Positions 1-6,686 of a stretch of 8,385 nt of DNA are shown here, one piece after another; the stretch's first letter is position 1; every line of letters begins with the position of its first letter. The notes below the pieces were generated by a model that made no database searches, was not told where the DNA came from, and worked only from the letters and a program-made list of their open reading frames with translations. Made by a program: the position numbers and the translations under genes. Origin of the DNA: Labilibaculum sp. (GTDB lineage: Bacteria; Bacteroidota; Bacteroidia; Bacteroidales; Marinifilaceae); assembly GCA_016743925.1 (NCBI GenBank), contig JADGFH010000234.1, forward strand, positions 1 to 8,385, written 5' to 3'.

Positions 1-585
1 CCCTGGAAGAGATCCTTTAACTAATAATAAGTTGTTCTCAGGAATTACCTTAAGAACCTGAAGGTTTTGAACCTTCACAGTGTCTCCACCCATGCGTCCG
101 GCCATTCTCATGCCTTTAAATACGCGAGCTGGATACGATGCAGCACCAATAGAACCTGGAGCACGCAAACGGTTATGTTGACCGTGCGTAGAACCACCTA
201 CTCCGCCGAAACCATGACGTTTCACTACCCCTTGGAAACCTTTTCCTTTTGAGATACCAGTGATGTCCACAAAAGAAGACTCAGTGATAATTTCAAGAGG
301 TACGATATCTCCTAATTTGTAGTCAGCTTCAAAATCCGAAAACTCTACAAGCTTTCTCTTAGGGGTTGTATTTGCCTTTTTAAAGTGCCCATTTAGCGCC
401 TTCGTTGTTCGCTTTTCTTTTTTCTCTTCGAAAGCTAACTGAAGTGCTTCGTAACCATCAGCCTCAATAGTTTTGATCTGAGTTACAACACATGGACCTG
501 CCTCAATGACAGTGCATGGAATATTTTTTCCCTCGGCACTGTAAACGGAAGTCATTCCGATTTTTTTTCCAATTAATCCTGGCAT
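1..585 (-). CDS. rplC: 50S ribosomal protein L3 (3' end beyond window)
   Basis: This is the N-terminal 195 codons of ribosomal protein L3; the reading frame is open to the left edge and the stop lies outside. L3 is an early-assembly 23S rRNA-binding protein whose long loop reaches towards the peptidyl transferase centre. The translation begins [15 protein letters not shown], the usual bacterial L3 start. It carries the conserved loop block with [25 protein letters not shown] and [10 protein letters not shown] at about residues 120-170. Bacterial L3 is usually a little over 200 residues, so only about 10 codons should be missing. The start at 583-585 is preceded by an A-rich stretch and no Shine-Dalgarno, as is normal in Bacteroidota. 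It lies 37 bp downstream of rpsJ on the same strand, the standard rpsJ-rplC order of the S10 operon. Confidence 0.97.
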   Translation of the reverse strand, partial: MPGLIGKKIGMTSVYSAEGKNIPCTVIEAGPCVVTQIKTIEADGYEALQLAFEEKKEKRTTKALNGHFKKANTTPKRKLVEFSDFEADYKLGDIVPLEIITESSFVDITGISKGKGFQGVVKRHGFGGVGGSTHGQHNRLRAPGSIGAASYPARVFKGMRMAGRMGGDTVKVQNLQVLKVIPENNLLLVKGSLPG

Positions 586-622
586 TTTTCTTTACTTTTT
601 AAAAAATAAATCTTACAGTTTA

Positions 623-928
623 TCAAACTTTGATCTCAACTTCTACTCCACTAGGCAACTCTAGTTTCATCAATGCGTCAATAGTATTTGCAGTTGAACT
701 GTAAATGTCAATTAGACGTTTGAAAGAAGAAAGTTGAAACTGCTCTCTTGATTTCTTGTTCACAAAAGTTGAACGAAGAACAGTAAAAATTCTTTTGTGA
801 GTTGGAAGTGGAATAGGACCACTAACAACAGCACCTGTAGCCTTAACTGTCTTAACGATTTTCTCAGCTGATTTATCAACCAAGTTATGATCGTAAGATT
901 TCAGTTTAATTCTAATTTTTTGGCTCAT
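623..928 (-). CDS. rpsJ: 30S ribosomal protein S10 (NusE)
   Basis: The gene encodes a 101-residue ribosomal protein S10, the normal family length. S10 sits in the head of the 30S subunit. In other bacteria, as NusE, it also binds NusB/NusG in antitermination and transcription-translation coupling. The start [18 protein letters not shown], the central GPIPLPTHK segment (about residues 38-46) and [10 protein letters not shown] (about 70-79) are hallmarks of the family. The stop is TGA. The gene follows fusA by 28 bp with no terminator-like hairpin between, so it is probably cotranscribed with the str genes upstream and rplC downstream. In Escherichia coli rpsJ begins a separate S10 operon; here the str and S10 operons run together with no tuf gene between. 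Confidence 0.98.
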   Translation of the reverse strand: MSQKIRIKLKSYDHNLVDKSAEKIVKTVKATGAVVSGPIPLPTHKRIFTVLRSTFVNKKSREQFQLSSFKRLIDIYSSTANTIDALMKLELPSGVEVEIKV

Positions 929-956
929 CTTATTTAGATATTATACGATGATGTAA

Positions 957-3071
957 TTATAATAATTCTACTTTACCTTTTGCATTCTCTACCACTTCTT
1001 TAGCAATACCTTTTGGCACCTCTGCGAAGTGAGAAAATTCCATTGAAGAGTTTGCACGACCTGAAGATAATGTTCTCAACACAGTCACATAACCAAACTG
1101 TTCAGACAATGGTACTTTAGCGTTTACAACACGAGCTCCGTGTTTAGACTCCATACCTTCTACTTGTCCTCTACGTTTGTTTAAGTCACCAATGATGTCT
1201 CCCATATATTCCTCTGGTGTAATAACCTCCATTTTCATGATAGGCTCCAAAAGAACTGGACTAGCTTTTCCACATGCTTCCTTAAAAGCTTGCTTAGCAG
1301 CCAATTCAAATGATAATTGATCCGAATCAACTGGGTGAAAAGATCCATCAAACAATACTACTTTAAGAGTATCTACAGTATAACCTGCTAATACACCATT
1401 TTTCATAGCTTCTGTGAAACCTTTCTGTACAGATGGAATAAATTCTTTAGGAATACGTCCACCTTTAATTTGGTCAACAAATTGCAATCCTTCTCCTTCA
1501 AAATCAGCATCAACTGGAGATAATTTGAATGAGATATCAGCAAACTTACCACGTCCACCAGACTGCTTCTTGAATACCTGACGGTGCTCAACTGAACCAG
1601 TAATAGTTTCCTTGTAAGCAACCTGAGGTGCTCCTTGGTTACACTCAACTTTAAATTCACGCTTTAAACGGTCAATAATGATATCAAGGTGAAGCTCACC
1701 CATACCAGAAATAACAGTTTGACCTGAATCTTCGTCAGTCTTAACCTGGAATGTTGGATCTTCTTCAGCTAATTTAGCTAAAGCCATACCCATCTTATCA
1801 ATATCCTTTTGCGTTAATGGCTCAACAGCAACACCGATAACTGGATCTGGAAAATCCATTGACTCAAGTTCAATTTGACTTTCTTTCTGGCATAAAGTAT
1901 CACCAGTACGAATATCTTTAAATCCTACACAAGCACAAATATCACCAGCTTCAACACTATCAATAGCATTTTGCTTGTTTGAGTGCATTTGGTATAAACG
2001 TGAAATACGCTCTTTGTTACCTGTTCTAACATTATAAACGTAAGAACCAGCATCAATAGAACCTGAATATACACGTGTAAATGCTAAACGACCTACAAAT
2101 GGGTCAGTAGCAATTTTAAATGCTAATGCAGCTAATGGCTCTTCAACAGATGGCTGTCTAGAAACCACTTCTTTACTGTCAGGATCAACACCTTCAATAG
2201 CATCAATATCTAATGGAGATGGCAAATAAGTAATCATCGCATCCAACAAACGCTGAACACCTTTATTCTTAAATGCAGATCCACATAACATAGGAACGAT
2301 ATCCATAGCAACAGTTGCTTTACGGATAACATTAATCATTTCCTCTTCAGTAATAGACTCTGGATCTTCAAAGAAACGCTCTAAAAGATCTTCATCTTGC
2401 TCAGCAACAGCTTCAACTAACGTCTCTCTCCACTCTTTTGCCTCAGCAACCAAGTGATCAGGAATTTCTTCCACAGTGTAGTTTGTACCATTCTCGTCAT
2501 CGTACCAAACGATCGCTTTCATAGTAATCAAATCGACTACACCACGAAAAGAATCTTCTGATCCAATTGGAATCTGAATTGGAATAGGATTAGCTCCTAA
2601 TTTTTCTCTAACCTCACGTACAGCTTTGAAAAAATCAGCACCAGAACGATCCATCTTATTAACAAATCCCATACGAGGCACTTTATATTTATCAGCTTGT
2701 CTCCAAACTGTTTCTGATTGCGCTTCAACACCACCTACTGCACAAAAACATGCAACGGCACCATCTAATACACGCAATGAACGCTCTACCTCTACAGTAA
2801 AATCAACGTGACCAGGAGTATCGATAATATTAACTTGATACTTTTGATCTTCGTAATTCCAAAAACAGGTTGTCGCTGCAGAAGTAATTGTAATACCTCT
2901 CTCTTGCTCTTGCTCCATCCAGTCCATGGTAGCAGCTCCATCATGCACCTCACCAATTTTGTGAGAAACACCAGTATAATACAAAATACGCTCTGTAGTT
3001 GTAGTTTTACCGGCATCGATATGAGCCATGATACCAACATTTCTGGTATATTTTAAATCTCTTTTTGCCAT
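957..3071 (-). CDS. fusA: Elongation factor G (canonical)
   Basis: This encodes a full-length 704-residue EF-G, the cytosolic GTPase that drives translocation of tRNA and mRNA and, with ribosome recycling factor, splits post-termination ribosomes. All GTPase motifs are intact: P-loop AHIDAGKTT (16-24), switch I RGIT (58-61), switch II DTPGH with catalytic His88 (84-88), NKMD (138-141), and CGSAFKNKG around 262-270. Domain II starts near residue 310 and domain III near 405. Domain IV contains [12 protein letters not shown] and the [10 protein letters not shown] segment, with the tip-loop histidine in [14 protein letters not shown]. Domain V follows. The start is fixed by the position of the P-loop. 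It is 11 bp downstream of rpsG and 28 bp upstream of rpsJ in the str operon. This is the housekeeping translocase, in contrast to the divergent paralog at 4474-6630. Confidence 0.98.
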   Translation of the reverse strand: MAKRDLKYTRNVGIMAHIDAGKTTTTERILYYTGVSHKIGEVHDGAATMDWMEQEQERGITITSAATTCFWNYEDQKYQVNIIDTPGHVDFTVEVERSLRVLDGAVACFCAVGGVEAQSETVWRQADKYKVPRMGFVNKMDRSGADFFKAVREVREKLGANPIPIQIPIGSEDSFRGVVDLITMKAIVWYDDENGTNYTVEEIPDHLVAEAKEWRETLVEAVAEQDEDLLERFFEDPESITEEEMINVIRKATVAMDIVPMLCGSAFKNKGVQRLLDAMITYLPSPLDIDAIEGVDPDSKEVVSRQPSVEEPLAALAFKIATDPFVGRLAFTRVYSGSIDAGSYVYNVRTGNKERISRLYQMHSNKQNAIDSVEAGDICACVGFKDIRTGDTLCQKESQIELESMDFPDPVIGVAVEPLTQKDIDKMGMALAKLAEEDPTFQVKTDEDSGQTVISGMGELHLDIIIDRLKREFKVECNQGAPQVAYKETITGSVEHRQVFKKQSGGRGKFADISFKLSPVDADFEGEGLQFVDQIKGGRIPKEFIPSVQKGFTEAMKNGVLAGYTVDTLKVVLFDGSFHPVDSDQLSFELAAKQAFKEACGKASPVLLEPIMKMEVITPEEYMGDIIGDLNKRRGQVEGMESKHGARVVNAKVPLSEQFGYVTVLRTLSSGRANSSMEFSHFAEVPKGIAKEVVENAKGKVELL

Positions 3072-3082
3072 GATCTTATAAA

Positions 3083-3559
3083 TTAAAATCTGAAGTGAGC
3101 AAATGCACGGTTAGCTTCAGCCATTCTGTGAGTATCTTCTTTCTTTTTGAAAGCTCCACCCTCTTCATTGTAACCACCAACAATCTCAGCAGCCAACTTC
3201 TCAGCCATTGATTTGCCAGATCTCTTACGCGCAAAAAGTATCATACACTTTATAGCGATTGACACTTTTCTTTCAGGACGAATCTCAGTAGGAACCTGGA
3301 AGGTTGCACCACCAACACGTCTACTCTTAACCTCTACAGCTGGAGTGATGTTTTCTAAAGCTTTTTTCCAAATCTCAAGAGGAGACTTTTCTAACTTCTC
3401 TGTTTTTGCCTTAACGATTTCTAAAGCATCGTAAAATACTTTAAAGGAAAGATTCTTCTTTCCATCAACCATCAAGTCATTTACGAATCTTGTTACCAAA
3501 ACATCATTAAACTTTGGATCTGGTAATAAAATTCTTTTTTTAGGTCTTGATTTTCTCAT
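3083..3559 (-). CDS. rpsG: 30S ribosomal protein S7
   Basis: The gene encodes a 158-residue S7, the primary 16S rRNA-binding protein that nucleates assembly of the 30S head and contacts the E-site tRNA. The N-terminal segment [20 protein letters not shown] (10-29) matches the S7 signature region. The [19 protein letters not shown] block (about 79-97) and the [16 protein letters not shown]-terminus are also typical. The length is normal. It lies 11 bp upstream of fusA, which suggests tight coupling, but follows rpsL by a long 128-bp gap. In E. coli S7 represses its operon by binding the rpsL-rpsG intercistronic mRNA. Whether the long gap here has a similar role is not known. Confidence 0.98.
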   Translation of the reverse strand: MRKSRPKKRILLPDPKFNDVLVTRFVNDLMVDGKKNLSFKVFYDALEIVKAKTEKLEKSPLEIWKKALENITPAVEVKSRRVGGATFQVPTEIRPERKVSIAIKCMILFARKRSGKSMAEKLAAEIVGGYNEEGGAFKKKEDTHRMAEANRAFAHFRF

Positions 3560-3687
3560 TTTTCTTAGTTTACGAGTTATTCGTTGTAGCTGTCTTTTTC
3601 AGTCTTCAACAATCTCACGATCATTTACTCAACTTAATAGAGAACAACACATAAACACTAACTCACAGTTTTAAAAACTAGAATTAA
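3560..3687 (-). other. Long rpsL-rpsG intercistronic spacer
   Basis: This 128-bp non-coding stretch separates rpsL from rpsG, while the other gaps in the operon are 11, 28 and 37 bp. I see no Bacteroidota-type -7 box (TAnnTTTG) on the minus strand and no terminator with a T-tract, so the operon probably reads through. Short complementary pieces exist, such as AGTTTT at 3667-3672 facing AAAACT at 3674-3679, but no strong hairpin is evident by eye. The equivalent spacer is the S7 autoregulatory site in E. coli; an analogous role here is only a possibility. Confidence 0.4.
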
Positions 3688-4068
3688 TTACTTTTTAGCT
3701 TTTGGTCTCTTTGTACCATACTTAGAACGACGCTGCATACGACCTTCTACACCTGAAGCATCAAGCGCACCACGAACAAGGTGATATCTTACACCCGGTA
3801 GATCTTTTACACGACCACCTCTAATCAATACGATCGAGTGCTCTTGCAAGTTGTGACCTTCTCCTGGAATATAAGCATTCACTTCTTTTCCGTTAGTCAA
3901 TCTAACACGTGCTACTTTACGCATAGCCGAGTTAGGCTTCTTAGGTGTAGTTGTATACACACGAACACAAACTCCTCGTCTCTGAGGACAAGAATCCAAT
4001 GCCGGAGCCTTGCTCTTATCGATAAGCTTGACTCTTCCCTTTCTAACTAACTGTTGAATTGTAGGCAT
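3688..4068 (-). CDS. rpsL: 30S ribosomal protein S12
   Basis: The gene encodes a 126-residue S12, which lies at the decoding centre and takes part in tRNA selection and translocation. It starts [12 protein letters not shown] and contains [21 protein letters not shown], with Lys43 and Lys44 at the streptomycin-relevant loop. [13 protein letters not shown] carries Lys88 and Asp89, the site modified by RimO in other bacteria. No classical streptomycin-resistance substitution is visible at Lys43 or Lys88. It is the first gene of the operon, downstream of two candidate promoters at 4115-4145 and 4188-4218. The start codon follows an AT-rich leader with no Shine-Dalgarno. Confidence 0.98.
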   Translation of the reverse strand: MPTIQQLVRKGRVKLIDKSKAPALDSCPQRRGVCVRVYTTTPKKPNSAMRKVARVRLTNGKEVNAYIPGEGHNLQEHSIVLIRGGRVKDLPGVRYHLVRGALDASGVEGRMQRRSKYGTKRPKAKK

Positions 4069-4114
4069 ATAAACAATTACTTTTTTAATTAAATATTTTT
4101 AACAATTTGGTTTG

Positions 4115-4145
4115 CAAAGGTATAATTATTTCACAAAAACAGCAA
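4115..4145 (-). promoter_or_regulatory. Proximal promoter of the rpsL operon
   Basis: Read on the minus strand, TTG (4145-4143) is followed by 20 bases and then TACCTTTG (4122-4115). This is an exact fit to the Bacteroidota housekeeping promoter form TTG-N~20-TAnnTTTG, and the -7 box runs into CA, a common extension. Transcription would start near 4108-4111, giving a leader of about 40 nt before rpsL. The match is seen in sequence; activity is inferred. Confidence 0.72.
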
Positions 4146-4187
4146 CTCAACTCTGTGTTTTTGCAAAATCCCCTTGAAATCAGCGCA

Positions 4188-4218
4188 CAAAGATAGGAAA
4201 AGAGTTTAGAAAAGACAA
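4188..4218 (-). promoter_or_regulatory. Distal promoter of the rpsL operon
   Basis: On the minus strand TTG (4218-4216) is followed by exactly 20 bases and TATCTTTG (4195-4188), a second perfect Bacteroidota-type promoter match, 73 bp upstream of the proximal one and with the same spacing. Tandem promoters are common for ribosomal operons. The pair suggests strong or growth-rate-responsive expression, but this is inference. Confidence 0.68.
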
Positions 4219-4361
4219 GTTATTATCTGTCAAAAAATTAAGCGATTTTATTTTTCTTGAAGCACAATCTTAAAACACAACAAAAATAAAGGAACAAGAA
4301 TAAAAATACGCCGATTTAATCAAGAAGTCAAATACTAAACTTGCTCATATCCTAATGTATA
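4219..4361. other. Intergenic AT-rich spacer, nothing assigned
   Basis: This is the middle of the 405-bp divergent region between rpsL and the EF-G paralog. It is rich in A and T runs, and I find no gene, tRNA, strong hairpin or convincing promoter in it. A weak 7-bp inverted pair (TTCTTGA at 4254-4260, TCAAGAA at 4320-4326) is probably chance. Confidence 0.5.
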
Positions 4362-4392
4362 TTGCATCTAACTAAAAAGTTAACTAATTTGG
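4362..4392 (+). promoter_or_regulatory. Candidate promoter of the EF-G paralog
   Basis: TTG at 4362-4364 is followed by 20 bases and then TAATTTGG (4385-4392), one mismatch from the Bacteroidota -7 box TAnnTTTG and with the same spacing as the two promoters on the opposite strand. Transcription would begin near 4397-4400 and give a leader of about 75 nt. The imperfect -7 box could mean a weak or activator-dependent promoter. The assignment is tentative. Confidence 0.42.
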
Positions 4393-4407
4393 AGAACCTT
4401 ATAACCT

Positions 4408-4437
4408 AAAATGGAGCTTCTGATCCATTTTTATGGA
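4408..4437 (+). promoter_or_regulatory. Mutually exclusive hairpins in the EF-G2 leader
   Basis: AAAATGGA (4408-4415) is a perfect inverted match to TCCATTTT (4424-4431), leaving an 8-nt loop. TCCAT (4424-4428) can instead pair with ATGGA (4433-4437) around a T4 loop. The two hairpins share the central strand, so they cannot both form. The arms also contain the ATGs of two short upstream ORFs. A regulatory switch is possible; the stems are AU-rich and of modest stability. Confidence 0.33.
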
Positions 4438-4455
4438 AAATGTACAATTTTATAA
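4411..4455 (+). CDS. Candidate upstream ORF 1 (leader peptide)
   Basis: This is a 14-codon ORF, MELLIHFYGKCTIL, ending in TAA, within the predicted leader of the EF-G paralog and in the same frame as it. It starts 63 bp before the main start codon. GGAG at 4391-4394 is too far upstream to act as an ordinary ribosome binding site, and Bacteroidota rarely use one. It could be a translated leader peptide or simply a chance ORF; no family is recognised. Confidence 0.2.
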   Translation: MELLIHFYGKCTIL

Positions 4456-4477
4456 CCCAAAAAAATTACCATTATGA
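4433..4477 (+). CDS. Candidate upstream ORF 2 overlapping the EF-G2 start
   Basis: This is a 14-codon ORF, MENVQFYNPKKLPL. Its TGA stop at 4475-4477 overlaps the ATG of the EF-G paralog at 4474-4476 as ATGA. This is the classic geometry for termination-reinitiation coupling. It overlaps upstream ORF 1 in another frame, so the two would compete for ribosomes. No homology is recognised, and ORFs this short arise by chance, so translation is only a hypothesis. Confidence 0.25.
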   Translation: MENVQFYNPKKLPL

Positions 4478-6630
4478 AAGTGTATCAATCAAATGAAATT
4501 AAGAACATCGCCCTCATTGGCAATGCCGGCTCGGGTAAAACTACCCTAGCTGAAGCAATGCTATTTGAAGGCGGTGTTATTACAAGACGCGGAAACGTGG
4601 AAGATAATAACACCGTTTCTGATTACAACCCTGTAGAACACGAATACGAAAACTCTGTTTTCTCTACTGTTCTTTACTCTGAGTGGCTAGGTAAAAAAAT
4701 TAATTTTATAGACACTCCTGGGGCAGATGATTTTTCTGGTGGCGTAATTTCAGCATTAAATGTTGTTGATACTGGCTTAATGCTTATCAATGCACAACAT
4801 GGTGTTGAAGTTGGAACTGAGATTATCGGAAGAAGAGCTGCCGAATTGAATAAGCCTCTAATTTTTGTTGTGAATCAATTGGATCATGACAAAGCGAATT
4901 TTGATGTTTGCATCGAATCTGCAAAGACAAATTTTGGTAGCAAAGTATCAATTGTACAATATCCCGTAAACGTTGGCGTAAACTTTAACGCTGTTGTGGA
5001 TGTGCTTAAAATGAAAATGTATCAATGGGGACCAGATGGTGGAGAACCAGAGATTTTATCAATACCTGATTCAGAAACTGAAAAGGCAAATGAGTTACAC
5101 AATGAACTTGTTGAATCAGCAGCAGAAAATGATGAAGCCCTAATGGAATTATTTTTCGAAAAAGGGACTTTGACAGAAGATGAAATGAGAGAAGGAATGA
5201 AAAAAGGAATGATCACTTGTGATTTCTTTCCTGTATTCTGCGTTTCAGCTAAAAAAGACATGGGCGTGCGACGCTTAATGGAATTCATTGGCAATATTGT
5301 TCCTTTTGTAACAGAAATGCCGGCAATTCCGACCGTAAGTGGCAGAGAAGCAAAATGTGACCCAAATGCTCCTACTTCTATTTTCGTATTCAAAACATCT
5401 TTAGAGCCACACATTGGTGAGGTTAGTTATTTTAAAGTAATTTCAGGAAAAATTAAAGAAGGTGGTGACTTAACAAATATCAACAACAGCACAAAAGAAA
5501 GATTATCTCAACTTTATTTAGTAGCAGGTCGAAATCGTGAGAGAGTAAACGAACTTGTTGCTGGTGATATCGGTGCAACCGTAAAACTAAAAAACACAAA
5601 GAACAACCATACATTAAATTGTAAGGATTGTGACTTCGTCTATAAAGATATAGAATTCCCAGAACCAAAATTCAGAACAGCTGTAAAAGCACAAGATGAT
5701 GCAGATGATGAGAGATTAGGTGAATTGCTTCACAGAATGCACGAAGAAGATCCTACTATCATTTTAGAATACTCTAAGGAATTAAAGCAAATCCTATTAC
5801 ACGGACAAGGGGAATTTCACATGAATACCCTAAGATGGAGATTAAAGCATAATGATAACATGGAGATTGAATTCCTAACTCCAAGAATTCCTTATCGTGA
5901 AACAATCACAAAGCTTGCTCAAGCAGATTATCGTCATAAAAAACAATCTGGAGGTTCAGGTCAATTTGGGGAGGTTCATATAATCATTGAGCCATTTAAA
6001 GAAGGAATGCCAGATCCTGCTATGTATCACGTGCATGGAAAAGATATGAAAGTTAACCTTAGAGGAACTGAGGTTACCGAATTGAGTTGGGGTGGTAAAT
6101 TAGTGTTTTGCAATTGTATCGTTGGTGGAGCTATTGACGTTCGTTTCCTTCCTGCAATACAAAAAGGAGTAATGGAAAAAATGGATGAAGGTCCATTGAC
6201 GGGATCATACGCTAGAGATATTCGCGTTGTGGTTTACGATGGAAAAATGCACGCGGTAGATTCAAATGAGATTTCATTTAGACTTGCGGGAAAACATGCC
6301 TTTAGTACTGCCTTTAAAAATGCAGGTCCAAAAATTCTTGAACCAGTTTATGATATTGAAGTTTTGGTTCCTGAAGATCGAATGGGAGATGTTATGAGTG
6401 ACCTACAAACTCGTCGCGCGATGATTATGGGTATGGAAGTAGAAAAAGGATTCCAAAAGATTCTTGCTAAAGTTCCATTAAAAGAGATGAACAAGTACTC
6501 AACTTCCCTAAGCTCTTTAACCGGAGGTAGAGCGCAGTTTAGTATGAAGTTTGACGCTTATGTGAAAGTACCTAACGAAGTACAATTAGAACTACTAGCA
6601 GCTTACGAAGAAGAGACTGCTGAAGCATAA
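4474..6630 (+). CDS. EF-G paralog, EF-G2 type, with degenerate GTPase motifs
   Basis: The gene encodes a 718-residue protein with the five-domain EF-G layout: G domain about 1-290, II about 297-393, III about 395-470, IV about 475-605, V about 610-705. The P-loop GNAGSGKT (16-23) is intact and places Lys22 exactly as in canonical EF-G, which supports this start. Other GTPase motifs are eroded: switch I RGIT is replaced around residues 58-61 by YENS, switch II reads DTPGA so the catalytic His is Ala84, and NKxD is NQLD (134-137). In domain IV the tip histidine is kept (His593 in DGKMHAVDS), but GGxIPxE is GGAIDVR (551-557), and about 26 residues are inserted before it. CKDC (383-386) and CNC (546-548) are unexplained. 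Bacteroides thetaiotaomicron EF-G2, which lacks GTPase activity and supports translation in carbon starvation, is the best-known relative; equivalence is inferred. A tetracycline-protection protein is unlikely given this G domain. It ends at a strong terminator. Confidence 0.9.
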   Translation: MKVYQSNEIKNIALIGNAGSGKTTLAEAMLFEGGVITRRGNVEDNNTVSDYNPVEHEYENSVFSTVLYSEWLGKKINFIDTPGADDFSGGVISALNVVDTGLMLINAQHGVEVGTEIIGRRAAELNKPLIFVVNQLDHDKANFDVCIESAKTNFGSKVSIVQYPVNVGVNFNAVVDVLKMKMYQWGPDGGEPEILSIPDSETEKANELHNELVESAAENDEALMELFFEKGTLTEDEMREGMKKGMITCDFFPVFCVSAKKDMGVRRLMEFIGNIVPFVTEMPAIPTVSGREAKCDPNAPTSIFVFKTSLEPHIGEVSYFKVISGKIKEGGDLTNINNSTKERLSQLYLVAGRNRERVNELVAGDIGATVKLKNTKNNHTLNCKDCDFVYKDIEFPEPKFRTAVKAQDDADDERLGELLHRMHEEDPTIILEYSKELKQILLHGQGEFHMNTLRWRLKHNDNMEIEFLTPRIPYRETITKLAQADYRHKKQSGGSGQFGEVHIIIEPFKEGMPDPAMYHVHGKDMKVNLRGTEVTELSWGGKLVFCNCIVGGAIDVRFLPAIQKGVMEKMDEGPLTGSYARDIRVVVYDGKMHAVDSNEISFRLAGKHAFSTAFKNAGPKILEPVYDIEVLVPEDRMGDVMSDLQTRRAMIMGMEVEKGFQKILAKVPLKEMNKYSTSLSSLTGGRAQFSMKFDAYVKVPNEVQLELLAAYEEETAEA

Positions 6631-6634
6631 AAAT

Positions 6635-6671
6635 AAAAAAAGGCCTCAATTCAAAATTGAGGCCTTTTTTT
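6635..6671. terminator. Bidirectional intrinsic terminator
   Basis: A perfect inverted repeat has arms AAAAAAAGGCCTCAATT (6635-6651) and its complement (6655-6671) around a CAA loop. The GGCCTCAATT core is flanked by A7 on one side and T7 on the other, so it can end transcription of the EF-G paralog on the plus strand and of the convergent gene at 6687-8030 on the minus strand. It begins 5 bp after the plus-strand stop codon and ends 15 bp from the minus-strand stop codon. Confidence 0.93.
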
Positions 6672-6686
6672 ATATCCTTTTACTTA

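Larger units (their letters stand above)
4399..4462 (+). repeat. Two copies of TTATAACCyAAAA in the EF-G2 leader
   Basis: The 13-mer TTATAACCTAAAA (4399-4411) recurs as TTATAACCCAAAA (4450-4462), with 12 of 13 bases identical and 51 bp apart. Both lie in the predicted 5' leader of the EF-G paralog, one at the presumed transcription start and one just ahead of the start codon. It might be a protein- or RNA-binding site, or chance in AT-rich DNA. Confidence 0.35.

Noticed and set aside
67..252. 61-codon plus-strand frame opposite rplC
   Set aside because: It is antisense to conserved L3 sequence and has no recognisable features.
3667..3679. AGTTTTAAAAACT downstream of rpsL as a terminator
   Set aside because: The loop would be one base and the stem purely weak apart from one G-C pair at each side. 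There is no proper T-tract, and the operon continues.
4201..4330. Inverted repeat TTCTTGA/TCAAGAA as an operator
   Set aside because: Only 7 bp with a 59-bp gap in very AT-rich DNA; expected by chance.
5022..5414. 130-codon open frame on the minus strand inside the EF-G paralog
   Set aside because: It lies wholly within a well-supported gene on the other strand, has low-complexity Ser/Phe-rich content and no recognisable domain. It is a shadow frame.
4474..6630. EF-G paralog as a tetracycline ribosomal protection protein (TetQ/TetM type)
   Set aside because: Those proteins are shorter, around 640 residues, and keep an active GTPase centre. This protein has lost the switch I and catalytic His motifs and matches the EF-G2 pattern better.
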